A stretch of 39,183 nt of DNA from Clostridiales bacterium DTU074 (lineage in GTDB: Bacteria > Bacillota > Clostridia > Caldicoprobacterales > Caldicoprobacteraceae), in assembly GCA_001513075.1 (NCBI GenBank), contig LFSE01000002.1:1-39183 (forward strand), in the 5' to 3' direction. The stretch's first letter is position 1. The number at the start of each line of letters is the position of its first letter. A program made the position numbers and the translations under genes. The notes under the pieces are model-generated. The model was not told the DNA's origin. It ran no database searches and saw only the letters and a list, made by a program, of their open reading frames with translations. Positions 15,729 through 25,338 of this stretch are shown one piece after another.

Positions 15729-18700
15729 ATGTCAAACATAGAAGAGCTTATGCAGCATGCCAGAGAAACGGCAAAAAATCACAGGTTGAGAAAAGGAGCA
15801 GTATTATCCCGCCATATATTTCCCGGGATCGATGAGGATATTGAAATTCTGTTAGAAGCATATAAAACCACAAATGAAGTGGTGAAGGCAAAGGGTTATA
15901 TCGTTCCTGCTGCTGAATGGCTGCTGGATAACTTCTATATGGTTGAAGAACATATAAAGGAGATCCAGCATAGTTTCAGCCAAAAATATTATAAGGACCT
16001 TCCCATTCTGGAAACCGGAAGGCATAGGGGATTGCCGAGGGTATACGGCATTATTGAAGAAATGCTGTCATATACAGACGCCAGGCTGGATGACGAGCAA
16101 ATAAAGGCATTCATATCCGAATACCAGTCGATAACTCCTCTGACCACCCGTGAGCTCTGGGTTGTCCCTATTATGATAAGAATTGCACTTATAAAGAAGA
16201 TACGTGATATTGCATTGCATATAGTGGAATCCCAGAACCACAAAAAGGAGGCGGAAAAATGGGCTGAGCGGCTGCTGAACATCCTGGAGGATTCGGAGCA
16301 GGATATTCAGCAGCTTATCAGGGAACACGACGCTGCCATTGACGCAATGGTGCCTGCCTATGCCGAGCGTTTGCTTCAATGCCTTCGGGAGCATGGCAGA
16401 GATGCCGCTCCCATTATTCGTTGGGTGGATGGAAAGCTGGCGCTTCAGGGAACAAATGCCGATGAGATAATACAGCTGGAACACCAGCAGCAGGCGGCAT
16501 ATAAGGTTTCCATAGGCAATGCTATTACATCCTTGCGGTTTTTATCCGGCCTTAAGTGGGAGGAGCTGTTTGAAGAGCTAAGCGTTGTCGAACGGATATT
16601 AAACCAAGATCCCCAGGGAATCTATCCCAGGATGGAATTCGCATCCCGTAACTATTATCGCCGTCAGATCGAAAGGCTGGCTAGTGAAGCAAATATAAGC
16701 GAATGCGAGGTTGCGCAGGCTGCTGTAGAGTGTGCCAGAGAGTTTGGTGACAATCCTCGTAGCGAGGCCCGGCACAGGCATGTGGGTTATTATATCATTG
16801 GAGAGGGGAGGAAACAGCTTGAAATAAGGCTGAATATCAGGAAGGGTTTAAGAGCAAAGCTTAAGCAACAAGCAATGGATCATCCTTATGTAACCTATTT
16901 TGGTGGTGGCTTGTTGATTGCCGTTGTGCTGCTCGCATTTTGTTATACTATTATACATAAAACCACTGGACTGACCGGAATGGCAGATATTTTGATGGTC
17001 GGTTTTGTTGCCCTTATTCCCATTGTCAGCCTGGCTACAGGTTTGCTGAACCGGTTTGTTACGCGACTGTTTTCTCCTTCCCATCTTCCCAAGCTGGAAT
17101 TAAAGGATGGTATTCCTTCCGAACTTCGTACCATAGTTATAATTCCCACTCTATTGTCCAGTGAGAAAAGGGTAAGAGAACTGGTTGAGCAGATGGAAGT
17201 TTTCTATCTTGCCAATCAGGAGGACAACCTGCATTTTGCCCTTGTGGGTGATTTTAAGGATTCACCCAACCAACATGAGCCTGAGGACGAACGGATCGTT
17301 GAGACGGCTGTAAAGGCCATTGAGGACCTGAATTCCCGTTACAGCAGCGACCGAAAGGACATCTTTTTCTACTTCCATCGGTACCGCCAGTGGAACCCGA
17401 GGCAGAAGTCCTGGATGGGTTGGGAGAGAAAAAGAGGTGCCATACTGGAATTTAATCGCCTTCTTAAGGGCAGGGATGATACGAGTTATTATGTAAAAGT
17501 AGGGGATCTGTCGGTACTTAGCTCCGTCAGGTTTGTTATTACCATTGACGCTGATACCCAATTGCCCAGGGATACTGCAAAAAGGCTGATAGGGACGTTG
17601 GCCCACCCTCTCAACCGTCCCTCTTTGGACCCTTTTTCAACCAGGGTTGAAGAGGGTTACGGGCTGCTTCAGCCCAGAATAGGAGTGGCTGTGGATAGTG
17701 CCAATCGTTCCTTTTTTGCACTGACCTTTTCCGGGCAAAGCGGTATCGATCCGTATACCACTGCGGTTTCGGATGTTTACCAGGACCTGTTTGGAGAAGG
17801 AATATTTACCGGCAAGGGAATTTACGATCTGGATGCATTCCACAGGGTGCTGGATGAGGCCATTCCCGATAATTCAATATTGAGCCACGACTTGCTTGAA
17901 GGTTCTTATGTCAGAGCCGGGCTGGTTACCGATATCGAACTTGTTGACGGCTACCCCTCAAACTATGTGGCATACGCCATGAGGCTGCACAGATGGGTTC
18001 GGGGTGATTGGCAGCTTATTCCATGGCTGTGTTCCCATGTGAAAAATACTAAGGGGAAAAGAGTTACCAACCCGATTAAAGCCATATCTAAGTGGATGAT
18101 AATTGATAATATGAGGCGCAGCTTGTTGCCGCCTTCCATATTTTTGGTGTTGATGCTGGGAATGACGGTATTGCCCGGACCGGTTTGGTTATGGATCGGG
18201 CTGGCCTTCTTTACCCTTTCATTTCCCCTTGTCATGGATGTGGTGGGTAATTTTCTGGCTGCCGGCAGGAGGGAATATGCAGCCGCGAAAATTTCCGATA
18301 TGCTTTTTGAAGCCAAAAACCTATGGTGGCAGATAGTCCTGTCCTTTGTCTTTCTTGCACACCAGGCATATCTGATGGTTGACGCAGTTATACGCACACT
18401 TTTCAGGGTGCTGTTCACCCAAAAGAATATGCTGGAATGGGTGACAGCCGCCGATGCCGAAAGGGGTTTCCGGGGAATCCTTTCCGATTTCTGGCGAAAG
18501 ATGCGTTCTGCCGTAATAATAGCTGTTTTGTTCCTGGTTTGGGTTGCATATTTTAATCCTTATTACCGGCTTCCGGCTGCCATATTTGCATTGATATGGG
18601 CTTTTTCCCCGTATATTGCGTATCACATCAGTATGCCCAAGAAAAGGCAGCTTCCGGATTTATCTCAGGAACAGATATTAAAGCTTAGATTTATTGCCAG

Positions 18701-21700
18701 GAAGACCTGGCGGTATTTTGAAGATTTTGTAGGTTCTGTTGATAATTGGTTGCCACCTGACAATCACCAGGAAGAACCGCCGGTTGGGACGGCTCACAGG
18801 ACTTCACCTACCAATATAGGCTTGTATCTGACATCGGTTCTGGCAGCCCGGGATCTTGGCTATATAGGGACGCTGGAAGCCGTTGAGCGTTTCGAACGTA
18901 CCATTGCAACAATGGAAAGGATGGAACGGTATAAAGGACATTTCTATAACTGGTACAACACCTGCACCCTGCAGCCCTGTAAGCCCCGGCTGATTTCCTC
19001 GGTGGACAGCGGCAATCTTGTGGGTTATTTGATCGTGATAAAGCAGGGAATAAATGATCTTTTGACACGACCAATGGTTGGAAGGGAAATGCTGCTGGGG
19101 CTCAGGGACACCTGCGCGGTATACAAAAACGGGACACCCAGGGAGAAACAGCTGGAAAAAATGATTTCCATGCTGCTCGACAAAGATCGAATGGGACTTA
19201 TTGAATGGAACAATATTCTGCAATATGCAAAAAACAACATGAAAAGCGCGGACAGGAATATACTGCCTTTTATCAGAGAGATTGAAGAGCTGATACCCTG
19301 GCTGACGCTGCTTGTTGGTATGCCTGGAGAATTGAGAGGTCAAAACGGCAACGGTTCGGAAGCGGCAGCCAAGCTGAATAACCTGATAGATAAGCTTGAC
19401 GGCTCATTTTCAATAAAATGGATGCTTGACAACTATTCCTATATTTTAGATGTTTTATCGGAGGTCATGATAGCTTTCCGCCAAAAGCGGAATTCGGGTA
19501 TGAATCATAAAAGGATAATGGAATGGCTGAAAGAGTTTGAACTGGCTATAGCAAAGTCCCATGCGTCCATCAAAGCTTTTGCCAATCGCTGCAGTCAGCT
19601 GAATTCCCGTATTGAAAGGCTTATCCGCGAAACCGATTTCAAGGCTGTATACGATTCGAAGATGGAACTTTTTTCCGTGGGATACGATATTGAGCGGGAT
19701 AGGCTGATAAAGAGCTATTATGATCTGCTGGCCTCCGAAGCCAGGCAGGCAAGTTTTGTTGCCATTGCAAAAGGGGATATCCCGCAGAAGCACTGGTTCC
19801 GGCTGGGCAGGGCATTGACCATGGTGGAGGATTTGAAGGTGCTCCTTTCCTGGAGTGGCACAATGTTCGAATATATGATGCCGCTTCTGATTATGAAGAA
19901 TTATGAGTATACCCTCCTGGATGAGACGTATACGGCTGTGGTTGCTGCTCAGATGCAGTATGGAGAGCAACGGCGTGTTCCCTGGGGGGTATCCGAATCC
20001 GGCTTTTATGCATTCGATCTGCATTTAAACTATCAATATAAAGCCTTCGGGGTTCCCAAACTGGGATTAAAACGGGGTTTGGTAAACGATATGGTGGTGG
20101 CACCCTATGCCACCGCACTGGCGTTGCCCGTCAATCCGGCAGCAGCGGTTAAGAATCTGGAAATGCTCATTGCCGAAGGTGCCGATGGCGAATACGGCTT
20201 ATATGAGGCAATTGACTATACCCCGGAACGCCTGCCGCAGAAAAAAAGACGGATGCTGGTAAAGAGCTTTATGGCTCATCATCAGGGCATGATTTTGCTG
20301 GCCCTTAACAACTTTTTAAATGATAATATTATGCAGAACAGATTCCATTCTGCACCTATGGTGAAGGCTACCGAACTGCTCCTGCAGGAGAGAACCCCGA
20401 AGAAGGAAATATTCCTGAAGGAACACACCGAAAAGGTAATGGATGTTGATACCGAAAAAGTGAGGTATCATCAAATACGTCCCAGAAGGCGTTTTTCAAC
20501 TCCCAATACCGATGTGCCGGAAGTACATCTGCTATCCAATGGAAACTATTCTGCCATGCTTACCAACAGTGGTGGAGGGTTCAGCCAGGTTCACGGCACC
20601 ATCATTAACCGATGGAGGGAGGACTTTACCCGTGAGGATCACGGCATGTTTTTCTATATAAAAAATTTAAACTCGAATGAGTTTTGGTCGGCCACCTATA
20701 ACCCAACAAAAGTTGTTCCCAGCGATTACCGTGTGGTTTTTGAGCCGGATCATGCCGTTTATTTAAGAAGGGACGGTAACATAGAAACTCTTACCGAGGT
20801 GGCGGTATCCACCGAGCATAATGCTGAGGTGCGGCGGGTCAGCCTTACAAACCATAGCCAGCACGGGCGGGTTCTTGAGGTAACCAGCTATTTTGAACCG
20901 GTACTGTCTTCATTGGCCGATGATATGGCTCACCGCGCCTTCAACAACCTTTTTGTGGAGACCGAGTTTATCCCTGATTACAGTGCTTTGCTGGTTAAGC
21001 GGAGGCCCAGACGGGTGCAGCAAAAACCCATATGGCTTGTGCATACCTATGTCCTGGAAGGAGAAGCCATTGGAGAGCCTCAGTATGAGACCGACCGAAG
21101 CCGTTTTATCGGCAGGGGCAGGACTCTGGAATTTCCGCAGGTTATGGAAGCAGAACACCCACTTTCCAATACGGTGGGGGTTGTGCTGGATCCCATCGTC
21201 AGCTTACGGCAGAGGATAGCCATTCCCCCCGGAAAAACAGCCAGGCTTTCCTTCGTGGTTGGCGTGGCGGAAAGCAGGGAAGCCGCCATTGCTTTGGCCA
21301 GAGAATACAGAAATGCCACCGTAACCTCCAGAGTGTTTGAGCTGGCGTGGACCCACAGTCAAGTTGAGATGCGTTATCTAAATATAGCGGCGGGACAGAT
21401 CAATTTGTACCAGCGGTTGGCCAGTCATATAATCTATTCAACCCCGCTGCAAAGAAATAAAGAGGAGTTTATCAGGCAGAACCGGAAGGGGCAGTCAGCT
21501 CTATGGGCTTATGGGATTTCGGGAGATCTTCCCATTGTGCTTGTTGAGGTGAGCAGGATCGAACATATGGAGCTTGTTAAGCAGGTACTGACTGCCCATG
21601 AATACTGGCGTCTAAAAGGGCTTAATGCGGATCTGGTGCTGTTGAACGAATATGGCAGCAGCTATGAACAGCCGGTACAGGAACGGCTTCAGGATTTGGT

Positions 21701-24353
21701 AATGGTAAGCCATGCCAGAGATCTGCAAAACAGGCCGGGAGGGGTATATATATTGCAGGGCAGCCTCATGTCCGACGAGGACAAAACTCTTTTAAAAGCG
21801 GTTGCTCGATTGGTTTTGGTTGGCGACGCAGGAAGCATAGCCTCCCAGCTTAAATCTGACGAGCCAAAGGAAGCCCTGCCACCTCCTGTTACTGTTACGG
21901 TCCAGCCCATAGCCGAACAGCATACGCTAAACACCGAAGAAGACGATGAACTTGTGTTTTTTAACGGTATAGGTGGATTTACCCGGGATGGACGGGAATA
22001 TGTCATTAAAATAGATTACGAGAATGCTACTCCTGTGCCTTGGAGCAACATCATTTCAAATCCCAGGTTTGGATTTTTGATCACCGAATCGGGAGGAGGA
22101 TATACATGGAGCGGAAACAGCCGGCAGAACAAGCTGACCCCGTGGTCCAATGATCCGGTGACCGATCCCCAGGGTGAAGTGATGTATATCAGGGATGAGG
22201 ATACCGGAGAATTCTGGAGTATAACCCCTCTGCCCATCAAGGGACCGCATTCCTATAAGGTTCGCCACGGGCAGGGTTATACTATATTTACCCACACCAG
22301 TCATGGACTGTCGCAAAGCCTTGAGATGTTCGTACCATTGCAAGATCCGGTAAAGATATCCCGCGTTGTCATCAGAAATGAATCCAAGTGGAGTAAAAGA
22401 CTTACTCTGACTTATTATGTGGAATGGGTACTGGGAGTTCAACGTGAAGACGGAAGCCGATTTATTGTCACCGGAATGGATCCTCAAACGGGAACTCTGC
22501 TGGCCAGAAACAATTATAATGAGGACTATCCTAACAGAGTTGCTTTTATGCATGTTAATCTTCCCATAGCGTCATATACCGGAGACAGAACCGAATTTAT
22601 AGGCCGGAACGGTACCCTGAATAGACCAGCAGCTCTTGGCCGAATAGGTCTCTCGGGAAGGGTGGGGGCGGGATACGATCCCTGCGGTGCTGTGCAGGTA
22701 AGAATTGATATAGAGCCTGGTGAACAAAAGGAAATAATCTGTCTGCTGGGCCAGGGAGATGGAATTGAAAATGTGCGTGAGCTAATCCGTTCATATAGCG
22801 ATGCCGCTAAAGCAGGGGAAGCGTTGAGGGCGGTCAAAAAATTCTGGGACAGGACCCTTGAAGTCGTACAGGTCAGCACTCCAGATCCTTCCATGGATCT
22901 GCTGCTTAACAGATGGTTGATATATCAGGCGCTGGCATGCAGGATGTGGGCCAGAACCAGCTTTTATCAGGCAGGAGGTGCTTATGGCTTTAGGGATCAG
23001 CTTCAGGATTCCATGGCATTGGTTTACAGCCTGCCGGAACTTGTAAGGCAGCATATTATTGAAGCCAGTGCACATCAGTTCATTGAGGGAGATGTGCAGC
23101 ACTGGTGGCACATGCCTTATAAGGGGGTTCGCACCCGAATGTCCGATGACCTGTTGTTTTTGCCCTTTGTGGTGGCAGATTATATCCGGATTACCGGCGA
23201 TTGGAGCGTGTTGGATGAAGAGGTCTATTTCCTCGAAGATGAGCCATTGGCACCTCATGAGATGGAGCGCTACAGCGTACCGCACATCTCAGAGAGCAAG
23301 GCTTCCGTCTATGAACACTGCATACGGGCAATAGAACGCGCGTGTCAGTTCGGCCCCCATGGCTTGCCGCTCATAGGTACGGGGGACTGGAACGACGGTA
23401 TGGACAATATAGGCAAAGAAGGCAGAGGCGAAAGCGTGTGGCTGGGCTGGTTCCTGTACACAACATTGCAACGCTTTATACCCATATGTGTAGCAAGAGG
23501 TGATGATAGTGCTGAAAGATACAGAGACACGGCCTGCGGTATCCTTGAAGCCATTGAAAAGCATGGATGGGATGGAGGATGGTACAGGAGGGCTTACTTC
23601 GATAACGGAACGCCCCTGGGTTCGGAGCAAAATGACGAGTGTCAGATAGATTCGATATCCCAATCCTGGGCGGTCATATCGGAGGCTGCAAACCCCAACC
23701 GGGTTCGCGAGGCCATGAGGGCTTTGGAGCATTATCTGATTAGTCGTGAAGACGGCATTATTCGACTGTTTACCCCGCCGTTTGATAAAACCCATCTTGA
23801 ACCGGGATATATCAAAGGGTATGTTCCTGGAGTGAGAGAAAACGGCGGGCAATATACCCATGCGGCGGCGTGGGTGATTATGGCATTTGCCAAGCTGGGG
23901 GTCGGGAACAAGGCTGCGGAACTGTTTAACTTGATCAATCCAATAAACCACGGGCGTACCTGGATTGAGTTGTCAAGGTATAAGGTAGAGCCTTATGTAA
24001 TAGCAGCCGATGTTTATTCAGCGCCGCTGCATGCGGGCAGAGGGGGATGGACATGGTATACCGGTTCGGCGGCCTGGATGTACAGGGTCGGGCTTGAACA
24101 CATACTTGGCTTTAAGCTGGAAGGCGATTGCTTGCTTGTGGACCCATGTATACCCCAATGGTGGAATAAATTTGAGATCTGCTATAATTACAAAAGCAGC
24201 ACATATCATATTGTGGTGGACAATCCACAGGGGGTGAGCAAGGGTGTCAGAACCGTGTTGCTTGATGGGCAGAAGTTACCCGATGGAAAAATTCGTCTTG
24301 CGGACGACGGCATACGCCATGAGGTGCGTGTCATAATGGGGACCGGTACATGA
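15729..24353 (+). CDS. cyclic beta-1,2-glucan synthase (GT84 + glycoamylase-like + GH94)
   Basis: About 2874 residues, the usual size for this family. Residues 1-380 form a helical N-terminal region, followed by membrane segments near 388-408 and 420-441. The GT84 catalytic region begins near 464 (TIVIIPTLL), with DAD at 607-609 for UDP-glucose/metal binding and RLHRWVRGDWQ near 751. Membrane segments follow from about 797 to 968. A glycoamylase-like region spans about 985-1535 (GTAHRTSPTNIGLYL, then GVSESGFYAFDLHLNYQYK, SFMAHHQGMILLAL), assigned to cyclisation in homologues. Two GH94 N-terminal beta-sandwich-like repeats begin near 1595 and 2073, and the GH94 helical barrel from about 2383 contains GTGDWNDGMDNIG with Asp2556 as general acid. 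The chain should make and trim beta-1,2-glucan at the membrane. An ATG at 15711 is in frame but lacks a binding site. Confidence 0.95.
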   Translation: MSNIEELMQHARETAKNHRLRKGAVLSRHIFPGIDEDIEILLEAYKTTNEVVKAKGYIVPAAEWLLDNFYMVEEHIKEIQHSFSQKYYKDLPILETGRHRGLPRVYGIIEEMLSYTDARLDDEQIKAFISEYQSITPLTTRELWVVPIMIRIALIKKIRDIALHIVESQNHKKEAEKWAERLLNILEDSEQDIQQLIREHDAAIDAMVPAYAERLLQCLREHGRDAAPIIRWVDGKLALQGTNADEIIQLEHQQQAAYKVSIGNAITSLRFLSGLKWEELFEELSVVERILNQDPQGIYPRMEFASRNYYRRQIERLASEANISECEVAQAAVECAREFGDNPRSEARHRHVGYYIIGEGRKQLEIRLNIRKGLRAKLKQQAMDHPYVTYFGGGLLIAVVLLAFCYTIIHKTTGLTGMADILMVGFVALIPIVSLATGLLNRFVTRLFSPSHLPKLELKDGIPSELRTIVIIPTLLSSEKRVRELVEQMEVFYLANQEDNLHFALVGDFKDSPNQHEPEDERIVETAVKAIEDLNSRYSSDRKDIFFYFHRYRQWNPRQKSWMGWERKRGAILEFNRLLKGRDDTSYYVKVGDLSVLSSVRFVITIDADTQLPRDTAKRLIGTLAHPLNRPSLDPFSTRVEEGYGLLQPRIGVAVDSANRSFFALTFSGQSGIDPYTTAVSDVYQDLFGEGIFTGKGIYDLDAFHRVLDEAIPDNSILSHDLLEGSYVRAGLVTDIELVDGYPSNYVAYAMRLHRWVRGDWQLIPWLCSHVKNTKGKRVTNPIKAISKWMIIDNMRRSLLPPSIFLVLMLGMTVLPGPVWLWIGLAFFTLSFPLVMDVVGNFLAAGRREYAAAKISDMLFEAKNLWWQIVLSFVFLAHQAYLMVDAVIRTLFRVLFTQKNMLEWVTAADAERGFRGILSDFWRKMRSAVIIAVLFLVWVAYFNPYYRLPAAIFALIWAFSPYIAYHISMPKKRQLPDLSQEQILKLRFIARKTWRYFEDFVGSVDNWLPPDNHQEEPPVGTAHRTSPTNIGLYLTSVLAARDLGYIGTLEAVERFERTIATMERMERYKGHFYNWYNTCTLQPCKPRLISSVDSGNLVGYLIVIKQGINDLLTRPMVGREMLLGLRDTCAVYKNGTPREKQLEKMISMLLDKDRMGLIEWNNILQYAKNNMKSADRNILPFIREIEELIPWLTLLVGMPGELRGQNGNGSEAAAKLNNLIDKLDGSFSIKWMLDNYSYILDVLSEVMIAFRQKRNSGMNHKRIMEWLKEFELAIAKSHASIKAFANRCSQLNSRIERLIRETDFKAVYDSKMELFSVGYDIERDRLIKSYYDLLASEARQASFVAIAKGDIPQKHWFRLGRALTMVEDLKVLLSWSGTMFEYMMPLLIMKNYEYTLLDETYTAVVAAQMQYGEQRRVPWGVSESGFYAFDLHLNYQYKAFGVPKLGLKRGLVNDMVVAPYATALALPVNPAAAVKNLEMLIAEGADGEYGLYEAIDYTPERLPQKKRRMLVKSFMAHHQGMILLALNNFLNDNIMQNRFHSAPMVKATELLLQERTPKKEIFLKEHTEKVMDVDTEKVRYHQIRPRRRFSTPNTDVPEVHLLSNGNYSAMLTNSGGGFSQVHGTIINRWREDFTREDHGMFFYIKNLNSNEFWSATYNPTKVVPSDYRVVFEPDHAVYLRRDGNIETLTEVAVSTEHNAEVRRVSLTNHSQHGRVLEVTSYFEPVLSSLADDMAHRAFNNLFVETEFIPDYSALLVKRRPRRVQQKPIWLVHTYVLEGEAIGEPQYETDRSRFIGRGRTLEFPQVMEAEHPLSNTVGVVLDPIVSLRQRIAIPPGKTARLSFVVGVAESREAAIALAREYRNATVTSRVFELAWTHSQVEMRYLNIAAGQINLYQRLASHIIYSTPLQRNKEEFIRQNRKGQSALWAYGISGDLPIVLVEVSRIEHMELVKQVLTAHEYWRLKGLNADLVLLNEYGSSYEQPVQERLQDLVMVSHARDLQNRPGGVYILQGSLMSDEDKTLLKAVARLVLVGDAGSIASQLKSDEPKEALPPPVTVTVQPIAEQHTLNTEEDDELVFFNGIGGFTRDGREYVIKIDYENATPVPWSNIISNPRFGFLITESGGGYTWSGNSRQNKLTPWSNDPVTDPQGEVMYIRDEDTGEFWSITPLPIKGPHSYKVRHGQGYTIFTHTSHGLSQSLEMFVPLQDPVKISRVVIRNESKWSKRLTLTYYVEWVLGVQREDGSRFIVTGMDPQTGTLLARNNYNEDYPNRVAFMHVNLPIASYTGDRTEFIGRNGTLNRPAALGRIGLSGRVGAGYDPCGAVQVRIDIEPGEQKEIICLLGQGDGIENVRELIRSYSDAAKAGEALRAVKKFWDRTLEVVQVSTPDPSMDLLLNRWLIYQALACRMWARTSFYQAGGAYGFRDQLQDSMALVYSLPELVRQHIIEASAHQFIEGDVQHWWHMPYKGVRTRMSDDLLFLPFVVADYIRITGDWSVLDEEVYFLEDEPLAPHEMERYSVPHISESKASVYEHCIRAIERACQFGPHGLPLIGTGDWNDGMDNIGKEGRGESVWLGWFLYTTLQRFIPICVARGDDSAERYRDTACGILEAIEKHGWDGGWYRRAYFDNGTPLGSEQNDECQIDSISQSWAVISEAANPNRVREAMRALEHYLISREDGIIRLFTPPFDKTHLEPGYIKGYVPGVRENGGQYTHAAAWVIMAFAKLGVGNKAAELFNLINPINHGRTWIELSRYKVEPYVIAADVYSAPLHAGRGGWTWYTGSAAWMYRVGLEHILGFKLEGDCLLVDPCIPQWWNKFEICYNYKSSTYHIVVDNPQGVSKGVRTVLLDGQKLPDGKIRLADDGIRHEVRVIMGTGT

Positions 24354-24371
24354 TTGCCGGTCCTTTCATTT
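24339..24371 (+). terminator. terminator overlapping the end of the glucan synthase gene
   Basis: GGACCGG at 24340-24346 pairs perfectly with CCGGTCC at 24357-24363; the TGA stop lies in the loop, and TTTCATTT follows. The T-run is interrupted, so termination may be partial. Confidence 0.55.
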
Positions 24372-24438
24372 GGAGTCTATACTCAACTTTTAATTCTCAC
24401 TCTTTAATGGAAACTAGATATGCAGATAATTGGCTTTA

Positions 24439-24469
24439 TGAATAATTGCTATTTAGTTTACCAATACTA
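24439..24469 (+). promoter_or_regulatory. forespore-type (sigma G/F-like) promoter for the coat-F-like pair
   Basis: TGAATA at 24439-24444 and AATACTA at 24463-24469 are 18 bases apart. This is close to the Bacillus sigma-G consensus TGAATA / CATACTA, with one mismatch. It lies 59 bases before the GTG of a small spore-coat-like gene, which supports the reading. Confidence 0.5.
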
Positions 24470-24491
24470 ATAATGTTTACTATTTAGTTTA
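24449..24491. repeat. 12-bp direct repeat
   Basis: CTATTTAGTTTA occurs at 24449-24460 and again at 24480-24491, 31 bases apart (three helical turns). The first copy lies in the spacer of the predicted sporulation promoter and the second just downstream. It may bind a regulator such as a developmental protein, or be a chance AT-rich repeat. Confidence 0.4.
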
Positions 24492-24527
24492 TAGTAGTCA
24501 AAATTGATAGCAATGGAGGGAAAATTA

Positions 24528-24746
24528 GTGAGAAAACTATCTGAGGCAGAACTATTAATGCTTACAGAGTTGCTAAAGATGGAAGCTGAGGGGCTCGCAA
24601 CAGCCAGAGCGACCCATATGTTAATTGAAGACAGCGATTTAAAAAAATCTGCAGAAGCGGGTATAATGGCAGCGGAAGCAAGAATAAAAGGAATGCAGCA
24701 ATTTATTAATGAGAATCAAGTTTTAGAGACCGGGGAGGTAAATTAA
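24528..24746 (+). CDS. small spore coat-F-like protein
   Basis: 72 residues from the GTG at 24528, exactly seven bases after GGAGGG; the longer in-frame ATG readings would run through that site. The protein is an alpha-helical, charged repeat (LSEAELLMLTELLKMEAEGL, then KKSAEAGIMAAEARIKGMQQFI) without signal or membrane segment. Small helical proteins of this type stand beside coat-F-domain proteins in clostridial genomes. Its stop abuts the ATG of the next gene, so the two are co-translated. Family assignment rests on context and composition and is less sure than for its neighbour. Confidence 0.65.
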   Translation: MRKLSEAELLMLTELLKMEAEGLATARATHMLIEDSDLKKSAEAGIMAAEARIKGMQQFINENQVLETGEVN

Positions 24747-25052
24747 ATGGGATTAAAAGAGGTGTTAGGCCAGAAAGTGACGAATTTATCTGATGAAACT
24801 ATTGCGAATAACACTTTAACTGTGAAAGCTTCGGCTGCAAGCGCATACCTAGCAGCAACGCTTAAAGCGATAACGCCTGAGTTGAGGCAATTGTTTAGTG
24901 CAAACTTAACACAAATAATTGGTGAACATACAGCATTAACGCAATTGGCTGCAAATAAAGGATGGTTGAATCCGTATGAAAAGCCAGAAAATCAGTTATT
25001 TCAAACATTTAATCAATCAAAAGAAATTTTGGACACCCATATAACTGAGTAA
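24747..25052 (+). CDS. coat-F-domain spore protein
   Basis: 101 residues. The pattern TLTVKASAASAYLAATLKAITPELRQLFSANL... HTALTQLAANKGWLNPYEKPENQ follows the Coat F domain, in which a helical bundle ends in a conserved GW-PY segment; the glycine-tryptophan-x-x-proline-tyrosine is present here. Members are spore coat or spore-associated proteins. The gene follows its partner with no gap; GGGGAGG lies just before the ATG inside the preceding gene. A clear terminator follows. Confidence 0.75.
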   Translation: MGLKEVLGQKVTNLSDETIANNTLTVKASAASAYLAATLKAITPELRQLFSANLTQIIGEHTALTQLAANKGWLNPYEKPENQLFQTFNQSKEILDTHITE

Positions 25053-25055
25053 TGC

Positions 25056-25084
25056 AAGAGAGCTGCAAAAGCTCTCTTTTTTTG
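25056..25084 (+). terminator. terminator of the coat-F-like pair
   Basis: AGAGAGCT (25057-25064) pairs with AGCTCTCT (25070-25077) around GCAAA, followed by seven or more T. A typical Rho-independent terminator, four bases after the stop codon. Confidence 0.9.
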
Positions 25085-25138
25085 TTAACAAACGTCAGCG
25101 GCTCAAAATGGTATAAATGTGGCAAAATTGAAACTAGA

Positions 25139-25291
25139 TCATCTCTTTTTCACAGCCAGATTATATCCGTCGGGCTGAATTTTTTGTTTAGCATATTGTA
25201 ATATTGTATTGCCAGAAATCTTTTTAACAGTGGATATACCGGACGACCAATATTGGTAATTCGGTTTTAATTTTAGCAGAATTTCAGTTAT
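25139..25291 (-). pseudogene. C-terminal remnant resembling an IS200/IS605-type transposase
   Basis: On the minus strand a frame of 50 codons ends in TGA at 25139-25141 and reads ITEILLKLKPNYQYWSSG, then ISTVKKISGNTILQYAKQKI. The spacing W-x-x-G-x-STV-x-x-x-S-x-x-T-I-x-x-Y-x-x-Q matches the C-terminal end of IS200-like TnpA (typically WG-GYFVSTVG-VSEE-I--Y---Q). There is no start codon and no upstream catalytic HUH motif; the frame runs into the promoter region of the next gene. It is best read as a decayed fragment. The identification is by pattern only. Confidence 0.35.
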
Positions 25292-25338
25292 AATAAGAAA
25301 TTGATGAAGCAAGGATAAAAAGATAAGGAGATGATGGG

